Of a stretch of DNA of 64,000 nt, positions 50,974 to 60,038 are shown piece after piece. Position 1 is the stretch's first letter. Every line of letters begins with the position of its first letter. This DNA comes from Microbulbifer sp. MI-G (GTDB lineage Bacteria > Pseudomonadota > Gammaproteobacteria > Pseudomonadales > Cellvibrionaceae). Both the position numbers and the translations under genes were made by a program. The DNA is taken from positions 1,043,501 through 1,107,500 of the forward strand of contig NZ_CP098023.1 in the NCBI RefSeq assembly GCF_030440425.1, in the 5' to 3' direction. The notes beneath the pieces are model-generated. The model was given only the letters and a program-made list of their open reading frames with translations. It ran no database searches and was not told where the DNA came from.

Positions 50974-51840
50974 TTACTGGCTTGCCAGTATACGGAAATT
51001 CCGGGCATATTCCCGCAGGGCGCGACTCAGGTGATGGCGCTGGGCCGGACTTGTGCTGGCTAATATCTGCTCGGCGAGTTCGCGCGCCTGCTCCTGGCGC
51101 CGCTCTTGCGCCTGCCGGTAGTGGGGTGGCCAGAGTTGCTGCGGGTCCACCAGCAGGTTGCGCAATGTTTCCAAATAGCCTGGCGGCTTGCTGCGCAACA
51201 GGTCAATGGCTTTCGATTGCCAGCGTTGCCTCTGCGCACTGCGGGACTGGGGATTGTACTCCACCTTGGAAACCCAGGCGGCGATCAGCTGTATCTGTTC
51301 TTGTGAGAGGTGACCGAGCCAGCGCTCGCCTTCTTTGCGGATCTGCCGGTTGCGTTTACGCCGGATCTTCTCCGGGGGCTGCTGCCACTCTTCCAAAGCC
51401 TGTTGCTGTTTCTTCTGCAAGTTTTTTTGCAACTCGTCAATTTGGTGTTTATCCAGTTGCGCCACAATGGGAAGAAGCAGGTCGTAGGCACTGTCGCTGG
51501 CGCTGTGCAGAAACTGCTGCAGCTGCTGTTCCACTGGTTCCAGCCGGGGGTTTTCCAGTGCGCCCTTATCTACCCCGTCGGCCAGGTGGGTGAGAAACTC
51601 GGCGTAACGCTGCAACTGGGTCTGTCGATGCCAGCGGAAAAAACTGTCCATGGCAGCTTGCAGCTCAACCGCTTGTGCCCGGTTCAAGTCCACATAGTCG
51701 CGGATTTTCCAGCGTATCCAGTAATCGACATTGTTGTAGGCGAACTGGACACTGGAACAGCTGCCAACGCATACAAAAAAGGCAATGAGCGCAACTTTGC
51801 GCCAGAAAGGCCTGATCAGCGTGACAGGTGGCTGTGCCAT
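50974..51840 (-). CDS. DUF6279-type lipoprotein
   Basis: A 288-aa predicted lipoprotein from ATG 51840 (AGGAAAG upstream); the frame is open 67 codons further but without support. The signal peptide ends in lipobox VGSCSS (Cys about 27). The mature part starts with the family-like VQFAYNNVDYWIRWKI and is otherwise a highly charged, Gln/Arg-rich helical protein (for example EKIRRKRNRQIRKEGERWL). Function unknown. It follows the LacI gene on the same strand by about 200 bases. Confidence 0.75.
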   Translation of the reverse strand: MAQPPVTLIRPFWRKVALIAFFVCVGSCSSVQFAYNNVDYWIRWKIRDYVDLNRAQAVELQAAMDSFFRWHRQTQLQRYAEFLTHLADGVDKGALENPRLEPVEQQLQQFLHSASDSAYDLLLPIVAQLDKHQIDELQKNLQKKQQQALEEWQQPPEKIRRKRNRQIRKEGERWLGHLSQEQIQLIAAWVSKVEYNPQSRSAQRQRWQSKAIDLLRSKPPGYLETLRNLLVDPQQLWPPHYRQAQERRQEQARELAEQILASTSPAQRHHLSRALREYARNFRILASQ

Positions 51841-52037
51841 CGACGCTTTCCTGTGGACATTGTTCGGTCGTTTCCGACGGGCAACCCCAAGCATAGATGA
51901 TAGGGCAATAGCCGACACAATGGCATTTCCCATGTCGATGGGTAAGCCATGCGCGTGGCCTTGGAGGTGAGGGCAGCGACAGTCGGTGTCAGATCCAAAA
52001 AAACTGCATTGGCGGTTACCCGGTGTTCGCTCCCCGG

Positions 52038-53126
52038 TCACCCGGTTTTTTTGTGGGATGCCGGCTGGGCTTTAATGGCTGAAGCCTGCTTCGGTGCCGC
52101 TCCTGTAGAATCCCGCACGATCAGCCTGGGCGTGAAGTGGCGGGTGATACTCTCCGGTGGTTTCTCTTTCTCCATGCCCCCCTTGCAGTGAATCCGCTCA
52201 AGTGCCAACTCTGCTGCACAGCGTCCGATTTCCTCGTTGGGCTGGTGGGCGGTGGTGAGCTTGGGACAGGTCTGGCGTGAAAAAGGGCTGTCTTCAAAGC
52301 CTGCAATGGACAGCTGCTGCGGTACTTCGATGTTCATCATGCGTGCGGCAAAGAGGGCGCCTGCGGCAATTTCATCATTACCGGCAAAGAGGGCGGTGGG
52401 GGGGCTGTCGGACTCCAGCAGGGTGGTGGCGCCTGCCACACCTGAATCGAAGGAGTATTCCCCCTCGAGAATGATCTCGTCATCGACGGGCAGTTCCGCT
52501 GCTTGCAGCGCCCTCAAGTAACCCTCAAGGCGGCCGAGGGTGGAAAAGTGTTCAATGCCTCCGTACAGGTAGCCGATGCGTCGATGTCCGAGTTCCACCA
52601 GATGCCGGGTTATTGAAAAGGCGGCGTCGGCGTCATTCACCTGGATACAGTTGTCCTCCAGCTGGTCGGCAGCCTGGGCGGAGAGAATCCGCACAAACTT
52701 CACATCCAGGGCTTCCAGGGTGTCCATAAGCTCGGGGAATTCGGAGAAGGGGGGTGTCAGTATCAGGCCTGCGATCCGGCTTTGTTCCACCAGTTTGTGC
52801 AGTTCGTCATGAATGGAGGGCGATTTGGCGCTGCTGGGATGGATCAGCAGTTCATAGCCCCGTGCCCTGCAGGCCGCGAGGATACCGTTTTGCAAATCCA
52901 TCACGTAGTAGGCATTGGGGTTGTCGTAAATCAGGGCAATGGAATAGGAATGGGTGCCGGCCAGGTTGCGCGCCGCCAGATTGGGCCGGTAATCCAGCGC
53001 CTGTATTGCCATGCGGACCCGTGTTCTGGTGGTCGGGCGCACAGAGGGCTCATTGTTGATGACACGCGAGACGGTCTTAATCGAAACGCCTGCACGCTTG
53101 GCCACGTCATTGATGGTGACTTTCAT
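52038..53126 (-). CDS. LacI-family transcriptional regulator
   Basis: A 362-aa repressor-type regulator. The N-terminal helix-turn-helix (TINDVAKRAGVSIKTVSRVINNE) and hinge (YRPNLAARNLAG) are followed by a periplasmic-binding-protein-like sensor domain (about 62-335) with ALFAGNDEIAAGAL and IAGFEDSPFSRQTCPKLTTA. It is divergent from edd-zwf-pgl-eda-gap-pyk over a region of about 800 bases and may respond to a sugar; the ligand and target are not shown by the sequence. The C-terminus has a basic Ala/Lys-rich tail. Confidence 0.9.
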   Translation of the reverse strand: MKVTINDVAKRAGVSIKTVSRVINNEPSVRPTTRTRVRMAIQALDYRPNLAARNLAGTHSYSIALIYDNPNAYYVMDLQNGILAACRARGYELLIHPSSAKSPSIHDELHKLVEQSRIAGLILTPPFSEFPELMDTLEALDVKFVRILSAQAADQLEDNCIQVNDADAAFSITRHLVELGHRRIGYLYGGIEHFSTLGRLEGYLRALQAAELPVDDEIILEGEYSFDSGVAGATTLLESDSPPTALFAGNDEIAAGALFAARMMNIEVPQQLSIAGFEDSPFSRQTCPKLTTAHQPNEEIGRCAAELALERIHCKGGMEKEKPPESITRHFTPRLIVRDSTGAAPKQASAIKAQPASHKKTG

Positions 53127-53243
53127 AGAGTAACAATATCCGTTTGCCGGAGGCCATTGCAGTTTGAGGCCGCCATGCGTTTGCTCGCCCGCCCGATTTG
53201 GCGCCCGCTAAACAGTCTGGCAGCAGTCTGCAAGTTGCTGCCA

Positions 53244-53366
53244 GTCAACACTGGATTTTATCCGCCTGGCACCTGTTTTCGCAGGGTGGATAAAACGTGA
53301 CGGCGCCGCTGTCGGGGCTGGTTTGCCCCGCGGTTTCCTTTGTCATAACCAGGCTGTCAACACTGG
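53244..53366. repeat. 11-bp direct repeat GTCAACACTGG
   Basis: GTCAACACTGG occurs at 53244-53254 and again at 53356-53366, 112 bases apart. The first copy lies within CCAGT-CAAC-ACTGG, an inverted repeat at 53241-53254. Possibly binding sites of one regulator, such as the adjacent LacI-family protein. Confidence 0.4.
53256..53295. repeat. Long hairpin upstream of LacI gene
   Basis: TTTTATCC (53256-53263) pairs exactly with GGATAAAA (53288-53295); inside, CCTG (53272-53275) pairs with CAGG (53282-53285). It lies between the LacI start and the edd promoter and could be an operator or leader structure. Confidence 0.45.
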
Positions 53367-53376
53367 GTTACCTATA

Positions 53377-53391
53377 TGTAAATTTCTTACA
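53377..53391. promoter_or_regulatory. Possible second HexR-like site
   Basis: TGTAAATTTCTTACA has the outer TGTAA/TTACA halves and 15-bp length of HexR boxes, with one mismatch between half-sites. It is about 170 bases upstream of the better site. Confidence 0.45.
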
Positions 53392-53534
53392 TTTCTGAGC
53401 CAGATTCTGCTGGGCTGTGAAGTCAAAAATTTCAATATGGAGGTAAAAAGTTCTACTTTCCAGATAAATTTAGAGCATTTGTGAGGTTTATTGTCTGAAA
53501 ATACTTGGTTGAGTATAAGGCTGCTCATCAGATG

Positions 53535-53563
53535 TTGAAATTTGTGTAGTTTTACTACATAGT
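53535..53563 (+). promoter_or_regulatory. Candidate sigma-70 promoter for edd operon
   Basis: TTGAAA (53535-53540, five of six consensus) and CATAGT (53558-53563, four of six) with a 17-base spacer. The spacer contains a HexR-like palindrome, a classic repressor position. The predicted start near 53570 leaves a leader of about 350 bases to edd. Confidence 0.55.
53545..53559. promoter_or_regulatory. HexR-like operator ahead of edd
   Basis: TGTAGT-TTT-ACTACA is a perfect 15-bp palindrome fitting the known HexR consensus (TGTAAT-TAA-ATTACA type). HexR represses Entner-Doudoroff and related genes in gammaproteobacteria and releases DNA on binding KDPG. It overlaps the promoter at 53535-53563. 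No hexR gene lies in this window. Confidence 0.65.
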
Positions 53564-53921
53564 GTTTGTCAGAAAGAGCTGAGCCCTTTCCGGGTGCGGT
53601 TGTAGGTGGGCTGGGTGGGGTGCACGTCCTGCCAGCAACCCACTTTTCAGGGAGTCTGGCTGATTTGGTCGGAGGGGCACTGTGTTGGAACAAATGCCCT
53701 GCCCTCTACCCAATATGTGCTAAAGCGCCCCCGGTCCAGGTGCTTTTATTGGGTGATAGCCCGCCAACCGCACTACAACCCAAAGGCTGGAGAAGGAATT
53801 TTCCACCGCGGATTGGCTTTATCGGGGATGGAGAGTCAGCGGTAGTGGGCGTACCACCGAAATCGGGTGATGGCCAATGGAACCGCGGGGGCCATCCCTG
53901 CAGAATTTATACGGAAACGTT

Positions 53922-55739
53922 ATGGTGCACAGTAAGGTTCAGGCAGTTACGGAACGCATTATCCGGCGCAGTGAAGAATCCCGCGCAGAGTATCTGGCGC
54001 AGGTAGACAGAGCGCATCTTGAAGGTCCCGCCAGTGCACAGCTGTCCTGCGGAAACCTGGCCCATGCCATTGCCGCCGCCCCGCAAAGGGACAAGCAATT
54101 GATTGCCTCCGGGCGCGGGCCCAACCTGGGCATTGTCACCGCCTATAACGATATGCTGTCCGCACACCAACCCTACGGCACTTACCCGGCCCGCCTGAAA
54201 GAGGCGGCGGCGCGCCACGGGGCCAGCGCGCAGGTAGCCGGTGGCGTGCCGGCCATGTGTGACGGCGTTACCCAGGGGCGGGCGGGGATGGAGTTGGGCC
54301 TGTTTTCTCGCGATGTAATCGCCATGTCCTCAGCGGTGGCCCTGTCCCACGATATTTTTGAGGGCGCCATGTTTCTCGGTATCTGCGACAAGATCGTACC
54401 CGGGATGGTGATCGGGGCGCTGGCATTCGGGCATCTGCCCTCAATCTTTGTTCCGGCCGGCCCTATGCCCACCGGCCTTTCCAATGCGGAAAAGGGGCGG
54501 GTACGCCAGCTCTACGCCGAGGGCAAGGTGGGCCGTGCAGAGCTGTTGGAAGCGGAGAGCGCCTCCTATCACAGTGCCGGCACCTGTACTTTCTACGGCA
54601 CCGCCAACAGCAACCAGATGCTGGTTGAAATCATGGGGCTGCAATTGCCGGGCAGCTCTTTTGTCAATCCCGGCACCGGCCTGCGCGATGCCCTGAACGA
54701 AGCGGCAGTGGCGCAACTGGTTACAATTACCGAGCCCAGTCAACACACACCGATCGCCAAGATTCTCACGGAAAAGGCCTTTGTTAACGGCATCGTGGGG
54801 TTGTTGGCAACCGGCGGTTCCACCAATCACACCCTGCACCTGGTGGCCATGGCCCGCGCCGCGGGTATCCAGTTGACCTGGCAGGACATGGCGGATCTCT
54901 CCGAAGTGGTGCCCCTGTTGTGCCACGTTTACCCCAACGGCACCGCAGACATTAATCACTTTGCCGCGGCGGGGGGTATGCAGTTCTTGATTCGGGAATT
55001 GCTCAGTGCCGGTCTGTTGCACCACGACGTGCACACGGTGCTCGGTGAGTCGGGGCTCAAGCCCTATTGCTGCGACCCCTTCCTCAACGATGCCGGAGAT
55101 GGTGTGGTATGGCGACCGGGTCCGGAAGAGAGTGGCGATACCTCCGTAATTCGCCCGGTGAGCAATCCCTTTTCCCACCACGGTGGGCTGCAACTGCTCA
55201 AGGGCAACCTGGGTCGCAGTGTGATCAAGGTTTCCGCACTGGAAGCCGGACAGCTCAAGATCAGGGCGCCGGCCATTGTACTGCACAGCCAGGATGAACT
55301 GCTGGCGCGTTTTCAGGCTGGTGAGCTGGAGCGGGATTTTGTCGCCGTGGTGCGTTTCCAGGGGCCCCGTGCCAACGGAATGCCGGAGCTGCACAAGCTG
55401 ACGCCGACGCTCGGGGTACTGCAGGATCGCGGGTTCAAAGTGGCATTGGTCACCGATGGGCGTATGTCCGGAGCTTCCGGCAAGGTGCCGGCGGCCATTC
55501 ATATATCCCCCGAGGCCGTTGAAGGGGGGGCCATTGCCAGGGTGCGCAACGGCGACCTGATTGAACTGGATTGTGAAGCGGGTGTGCTGCGCGTGCTTGT
55601 GGATGAAGAGGTATTCGCCGCGCGCAAAATCGCCCAGTGCGACCTGTCCGAAAGCGCCCGGGGTATGGGCCGCGAACTCTTTGCCAATATGCGTGCCATT
55701 GCCAGTGGTGCGGAGACGGGCGCCAGTATTCTGTATTAA
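53922..55739 (+). CDS. edd: 6-phosphogluconate dehydratase
   Basis: First committed step of the Entner-Doudoroff pathway: 6-phosphogluconate to KDPG. 605 aa from ATG 53922, matching E. coli Edd (603); the frame extends 45 bases further up without family support. IlvD/Edd features include [29 protein letters not shown] with a cluster cysteine, [20 protein letters not shown] and [16 protein letters not shown]. It heads edd-zwf-pgl-eda-gap-pyk and sits behind a HexR-like operator. Confidence 0.97.
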   Translation: MVHSKVQAVTERIIRRSEESRAEYLAQVDRAHLEGPASAQLSCGNLAHAIAAAPQRDKQLIASGRGPNLGIVTAYNDMLSAHQPYGTYPARLKEAAARHGASAQVAGGVPAMCDGVTQGRAGMELGLFSRDVIAMSSAVALSHDIFEGAMFLGICDKIVPGMVIGALAFGHLPSIFVPAGPMPTGLSNAEKGRVRQLYAEGKVGRAELLEAESASYHSAGTCTFYGTANSNQMLVEIMGLQLPGSSFVNPGTGLRDALNEAAVAQLVTITEPSQHTPIAKILTEKAFVNGIVGLLATGGSTNHTLHLVAMARAAGIQLTWQDMADLSEVVPLLCHVYPNGTADINHFAAAGGMQFLIRELLSAGLLHHDVHTVLGESGLKPYCCDPFLNDAGDGVVWRPGPEESGDTSVIRPVSNPFSHHGGLQLLKGNLGRSVIKVSALEAGQLKIRAPAIVLHSQDELLARFQAGELERDFVAVVRFQGPRANGMPELHKLTPTLGVLQDRGFKVALVTDGRMSGASGKVPAAIHISPEAVEGGAIARVRNGDLIELDCEAGVLRVLVDEEVFAARKIAQCDLSESARGMGRELFANMRAIASGAETGASILY

Positions 55740-55790
55740 CCAGAACGGTGCCGTCAGGCATTGCAGGAAAACGATCTCAGAGCGAAACCT

Positions 55791-57251
55791 ATGCTTGATC
55801 CTTTTGACATGGTGCTGTTTGGTGGAGTCGGTGACCTTGCGTTGCGCAAGTTGCTACCGGCGCTCTACCGCGCGTTTAGAGAGGGCAGTCTGACGCGGGG
55901 TTGCAGAATCCTGCCGGTATGCCGGCGCCGGGAGGACGTCGACCGTTACCTGGAAACCGCGCAGCGGGCCCTGCAGGCGTACTTGCGCGAGGGTGAATAC
56001 CGCGACTCCAGTTGGCGTGGCTTCAGCGAGCTGCTGTGTCCTGTCGCGCTGGATATCGCCGTGCCCGATACCCGGTGGGAATACCTCGTGGACATCCTGG
56101 GTACAGATCCCGGGCGTGTGCGTATTTTCTACCTGGCAATCCCGCCGGGGGTCTTTGGCCTGTGCTGTGAAAACCTCCACAGGAAAGGCCTGATCAGTGA
56201 AAAGGCCCGCGTGGTTGTGGAAAAACCACTGGGTTACAACGCTCAGACTTCCTGTGAAATCAACGGCAAACTCGCCAGTTATTTTCCCGAAGACCATATT
56301 TTTCGCATCGATCACTACCTGGGCAAGGAAACCGTACAAAACCTGCTTGCCCTGCGTTTCTGCAATGTGTTGTTTGAGCACCTGTGGGATGCAAAAGCCA
56401 TTGACCATATCCAGATCAGTATCTCGGAAACGGTCGGCCTGGAAGGGCGTGCCGGCTTTTACGATGAGACGGGCGCACTGCGGGATATGGTGCAGAACCA
56501 CCTGTTGCAGCTGTTGTGCCTGATCGCGATGGAATCACCCAACACCATGTCCGCGAAAAATATTCGCGCGGAGAAAATCAAGGTGCTGGAAGCCCTGCGA
56601 CCCCTGAGGGCTGCAGAAGTGGATAAGAATGTTGTGCGCGGGCAGTACGTGGCTGGAGAGATCGACGGGCAGCCTGTGCCCGGCTACCTGCAAGAGCTGG
56701 AACACAGTGCCAGTGCTACGGAGACTTTTGTGGCAATACAGGCCCATATCGACAGCTGGCGCTGGGCGGGCGTGCCCTTTTTTCTGCGCACAGGCAAGCG
56801 TATGGAAAAGCGCTGTGCCGAAATTGTGGTGCAGTTCAAGAAGGTCTCCCATCACGTCTACGATGAGAGTGCCGGCAAAGTGATACCCAACCGCCTGGTG
56901 ATCCGCCTGCAGCCCGAAGAGAGTATCAAGTTGATATTGATGGCCAAGAAGATGGACAGCCTGGCCACAAAATTGCAGCAGGCGGAACTGAACTTAAACC
57001 TGTCGGACACCTACGACAGCTTTCGCAGCGACGCCTATAAACGCCTGATGCTGGATGTGGCGGCCAATAATCCGGCCCTGTTTATTCATTGCGACGAAGT
57101 GGCCGCGGCCTGGGCCTGGGTCGACCCGATTATTGAACACTGGCGTGACACCAGCAACCAGCCCAAACCCTACACCGCGGGAAGCTGGGGGCCGACGGTG
57201 GCCGGTGAATTACTGGCCCGTAGCGGCCGCCACTGGTTCAACGCCAAGTAA
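55791..57251 (+). CDS. zwf: Glucose-6-phosphate dehydrogenase
   Basis: Oxidises glucose-6-phosphate to the lactone with NADP, feeding both pentose phosphate and Entner-Doudoroff routes. 486 aa from ATG 55791; a TTG 30 bases upstream is possible. The coenzyme motif is FGGVGDLALRKL and the active-site motif RIDHYLGKE (172-180). WAGVPFFLRTGKRM is also typical. It follows edd after 51 bases. Confidence 0.96.
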   Translation: MLDPFDMVLFGGVGDLALRKLLPALYRAFREGSLTRGCRILPVCRRREDVDRYLETAQRALQAYLREGEYRDSSWRGFSELLCPVALDIAVPDTRWEYLVDILGTDPGRVRIFYLAIPPGVFGLCCENLHRKGLISEKARVVVEKPLGYNAQTSCEINGKLASYFPEDHIFRIDHYLGKETVQNLLALRFCNVLFEHLWDAKAIDHIQISISETVGLEGRAGFYDETGALRDMVQNHLLQLLCLIAMESPNTMSAKNIRAEKIKVLEALRPLRAAEVDKNVVRGQYVAGEIDGQPVPGYLQELEHSASATETFVAIQAHIDSWRWAGVPFFLRTGKRMEKRCAEIVVQFKKVSHHVYDESAGKVIPNRLVIRLQPEESIKLILMAKKMDSLATKLQQAELNLNLSDTYDSFRSDAYKRLMLDVAANNPALFIHCDEVAAAWAWVDPIIEHWRDTSNQPKPYTAGSWGPTVAGELLARSGRHWFNAK

Positions 57252-57313
57252 TGATTGCCGGAGCTGCCCTGCCTGCAACAGGCGTATCTCCGGGGAAGTG
57301 ACTGGAAATTTCC

Positions 57314-58024
57314 ATGGCAGAGGAAAAGTTTTATCCCGATCGCGAGCGCCTGGTACAGGTGCTTGCCCATGATTGTGCCTGTGCATTGCAACAGGGCATC
57401 AGCGCCAGGGGCCATGCCACCTTCCTGGTTTCCGGTGGCAGCACGCCGGAGCCTGTTTATCGCGCGCTTTCCAAACGCCCCTTGCCCTGGTCGCAGATTA
57501 CCGCCGCACTGGTGGACGAGCGCTGGGTGGACCCGTCGCAAAGGGGCAGCAACCAGGCCTTTATTCAACAATGCCTGCTACAGGACTGCGCCGCAGAGGC
57601 GACACTGTTGGCCATGAAAACCTCTCACGCAACAGCGGCTGAGGGAGAGGCTGAATGTGAGCGCGCCTATGCCCGACTGCCGCGCCCTTTCGATGTCTGT
57701 ATTCTGGGCATGGGTGCCGATGGCCACACCGCCTCATGGTTTCCCCATGCGCAGGGCCTTGCACCCGCGCTGAATCCGCAGTCTGAAAAACTCTGCAGCG
57801 CAATCACTGCCAGGCCAAGCGAGGTAACCGGTGCCTACACCGAACGTATGACCTTGACCGCAAACGCCATTTTGCAGGCGCGACATATCAATCTATTAAT
57901 CACCGGCCAGGAAAAACTGAATGTTTACCGCGAAGCGTTGCTCGGCAGTGATGAAATGGAAATGCCGGTGCGCGCTGTTCTCAAACAGGCTCTGAAGCCG
58001 GTCACGGTTTACTGGGCACCTTAA
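57314..58024 (+). CDS. pgl: 6-phosphogluconolactonase
   Basis: Hydrolyses 6-phosphogluconolactone to 6-phosphogluconate. 236 aa, DevB/SOL type: VSGGSTPEPVYRAL, LVDERWVDPS, the substrate-site GMGADGHTASWFPH and RMTLTANAIL are recognisable. Between zwf and eda, so three consecutive genes carry glucose-6-phosphate to pyruvate and glyceraldehyde-3-phosphate together with edd. Confidence 0.95.
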   Translation: MAEEKFYPDRERLVQVLAHDCACALQQGISARGHATFLVSGGSTPEPVYRALSKRPLPWSQITAALVDERWVDPSQRGSNQAFIQQCLLQDCAAEATLLAMKTSHATAAEGEAECERAYARLPRPFDVCILGMGADGHTASWFPHAQGLAPALNPQSEKLCSAITARPSEVTGAYTERMTLTANAILQARHINLLITGQEKLNVYREALLGSDEMEMPVRAVLKQALKPVTVYWAP

Positions 58025-58045
58025 CAAACCATCTGGATGTGACGA

Positions 58046-58675
58046 ATGCAGAAAAATATCGCCGATATTTTACCGGTTGCTGGTGTTGTTCCGGTATTGG
58101 TGATTGAACACCAGAAAGATGCACTGCCCCTGGCCGGGGCGCTGCTCGAAGGCGGTTTGCGTGTGCTTGAAGTCACCCTGCGCACCGCGGCTGCCCTGGA
58201 GGCAGTGGAGCGAATTGCCGGGCATTTGCCCGAGGTGCAAATAGGTACCGGTACGGTCTTGAATGGTGATGACTTGCGGCGCTCCGTCGATTCTGGTGCC
58301 AGCTTTGTGGTGAGCCCCGGTGTGACCGAACGGTTGTTGGTGGCAGCGCAGGATTGCGATGTGCCGCTGCTGCCCGGGGCAGCCAGTGTTTCCGAGGTTA
58401 TGCGCCTGTTTGAGCACGGCTATCGCTACCAGAAGTTTTTCCCGGCCCAGGCTGCCGGTGGGGTACCGATGCTGAAATCCATTGCGGGCCCGCTGGCGGA
58501 TGTGCGCTTCTGTCCCACCGGCGGTATCAGCCCGGATAACGCAGCGGACTATCTGGCGCTTGACAATGTGGTTTGCGTGGGCGGTTCCTGGATGGCACCC
58601 AGCGCGCTGGTGCGGGAGAAAAACTGGGCGGAGATCACCCGCCTGGCAAAGCAAGCTGCAGTTTTGAGAACTTGA
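58046..58675 (+). CDS. eda: KDPG aldolase
   Basis: Splits KDPG into pyruvate and glyceraldehyde-3-phosphate, forming a Schiff base on K130 in YQKFFPA; EVTLRT carries the catalytic Glu region and CPTGGIS the phosphate site. 209 aa, normal length. It starts 21 bases after pgl. Completes the Entner-Doudoroff set edd-zwf-pgl-eda. Confidence 0.96.
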   Translation: MQKNIADILPVAGVVPVLVIEHQKDALPLAGALLEGGLRVLEVTLRTAAALEAVERIAGHLPEVQIGTGTVLNGDDLRRSVDSGASFVVSPGVTERLLVAAQDCDVPLLPGAASVSEVMRLFEHGYRYQKFFPAQAAGGVPMLKSIAGPLADVRFCPTGGISPDNAADYLALDNVVCVGGSWMAPSALVREKNWAEITRLAKQAAVLRT

Positions 58676-58863
58676 TATGCCGGTGGCCGGGGATGGGCAC
58701 CCACCGTTGCAAAAACTGGCCCGCGGGTAGGGTTGTGGCAGTTGCCATCCGGTCAGTCGCAGAGAGTTGTCTGGGTTAACGGGTTCAGTGCCACAAACAT
58801 TCGGTAAAGGGTATCCGCACAGGCCAGAAAGTGCGGAAAGCCAAAATAACAGGATAAAGCCAG

Positions 58864-59898
58864 ATGAAAATAAACATTGCCATCAATGGTTACGGTCGAA
58901 TCGGCCGCAATGTCACCCGGGCCATTTATGAATCCGGCTATCGCGATCATATCCGACTGGTTGCAGTCAACGATCTCGCCCCGGTAGCCACCAATGCGCA
59001 CCTCACCCGTTTCGACACGATCCACGGCCGCTTTGCCACCGAGGTCACTGTGGATGGCGATGCGCTGGTCATCGGTGGCGATCGTGTACAGGTATGCCAG
59101 GAACGGGATCCAGCCAGATTGCCCTGGAAGAAACTGGGGGTGGATCTGGTGCTGGAATGTACCGGTCGCTTTACCGATAGAGCCTCTGCCTGCGCACATA
59201 TCGCAGCGGGTGCCAGTGGGGTACTGATTTCCGCCCCCTCCAGAGACGCCGACCTTACCGTGGTGTACGGCGTCAATGATGGGAGCTTGAGCGCGGATCA
59301 CCGGGTGGTTTCCAATGCCTCCTGCACCACCAATTGTCTGGCGCCGGTGGTGCAGGCGTTGCACCGCGGGCTGGGTATTGAGCGCGGCTTTATGACCACC
59401 GTGCATGCCTACACCAATGACCAGAACACCCAGGATGCAGTCCATGCGGATATGTATCGGGCTCGCGCTGCAGCCGATAATATGATTCCCACCAAGACCG
59501 GCGCCGCCGCTGCGGTGGGCCTGGTACTGCCGGAATTGAAAGGGCGGCTCGACGGTATGGCGGTCCGCGTTCCCGTGAACAATGTCTCCCTGGTAGACTG
59601 CCAGTTTATCGCCGCCCGGGATACCACCGTCGAAGAGGTGAACCGCCTGATGCGGCAGGCTGCGGAGGCCAGTAAGGGGGTGCTGACCTATTGCGACCGG
59701 CCCCTGGTTTCCGTGGATTTCAACCATACCAGCGCCTCCAGCCACTTCGATGCCAATCACACCCGCGTGAACGGCAATCTGGTAAAAGTGATGGCCTGGT
59801 ACGACAATGAATGGGGTTTCTCCCAGCGTATGCTGGATACCAGTCTGGCCATGGCCGCCGCGCAGCAGCTGCGCCTGCCGGTTGCTGAGTCCGCCTGA
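58864..59898 (+). CDS. gap: Glyceraldehyde-3-phosphate dehydrogenase
   Basis: Oxidises glyceraldehyde-3-phosphate in the lower glycolytic branch. 344 aa. NAD-binding [10 protein letters not shown] at residues 6-15, catalytic C154 in SNASCTTNC, then TVHAYTNDQ and WYDNEWGFS. The 188-base gap from eda may hold a promoter or processing site. It would use the triose made by Eda. Confidence 0.96.
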   Translation: MKINIAINGYGRIGRNVTRAIYESGYRDHIRLVAVNDLAPVATNAHLTRFDTIHGRFATEVTVDGDALVIGGDRVQVCQERDPARLPWKKLGVDLVLECTGRFTDRASACAHIAAGASGVLISAPSRDADLTVVYGVNDGSLSADHRVVSNASCTTNCLAPVVQALHRGLGIERGFMTTVHAYTNDQNTQDAVHADMYRARAAADNMIPTKTGAAAAVGLVLPELKGRLDGMAVRVPVNNVSLVDCQFIAARDTTVEEVNRLMRQAAEASKGVLTYCDRPLVSVDFNHTSASSHFDANHTRVNGNLVKVMAWYDNEWGFSQRMLDTSLAMAAAQQLRLPVAESA

Positions 59899-60038
59899 TC
59901 TGTGTGCAAACCTGTTCCACAGCCGGCAGAACAGATACCGGAATAGCCTCGCACGGTTTGCGGCAAATCAATCCGGTGCCGACAATCGCTGGATTGCCCC
60001 CCATGACTTAATGCTTATTGATCAATTCACAGGACTTT

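Larger units (their letters stand above)
53127..53921. other. Divergent region between LacI gene and edd
   Basis: 795 bases. It holds two HexR-like palindromes (53377-53391, 53545-53559), a candidate promoter (53535-53563), a long hairpin (53256-53295) and an 11-bp direct repeat. From the promoter to edd is a leader of about 350 bases in which no riboswitch was recognised. Confidence 0.6.

Noticed and set aside
53566-54006. Plus-strand frame of 146 codons ahead of and overlapping edd
   Set aside because: It overlaps the true edd start in a different frame, has no family similarity and lies downstream of the candidate promoter in the leader.
54441-55502. Minus-strand frame of 353 codons opposite edd
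   Set aside because: Antisense to edd; no domain recognised.
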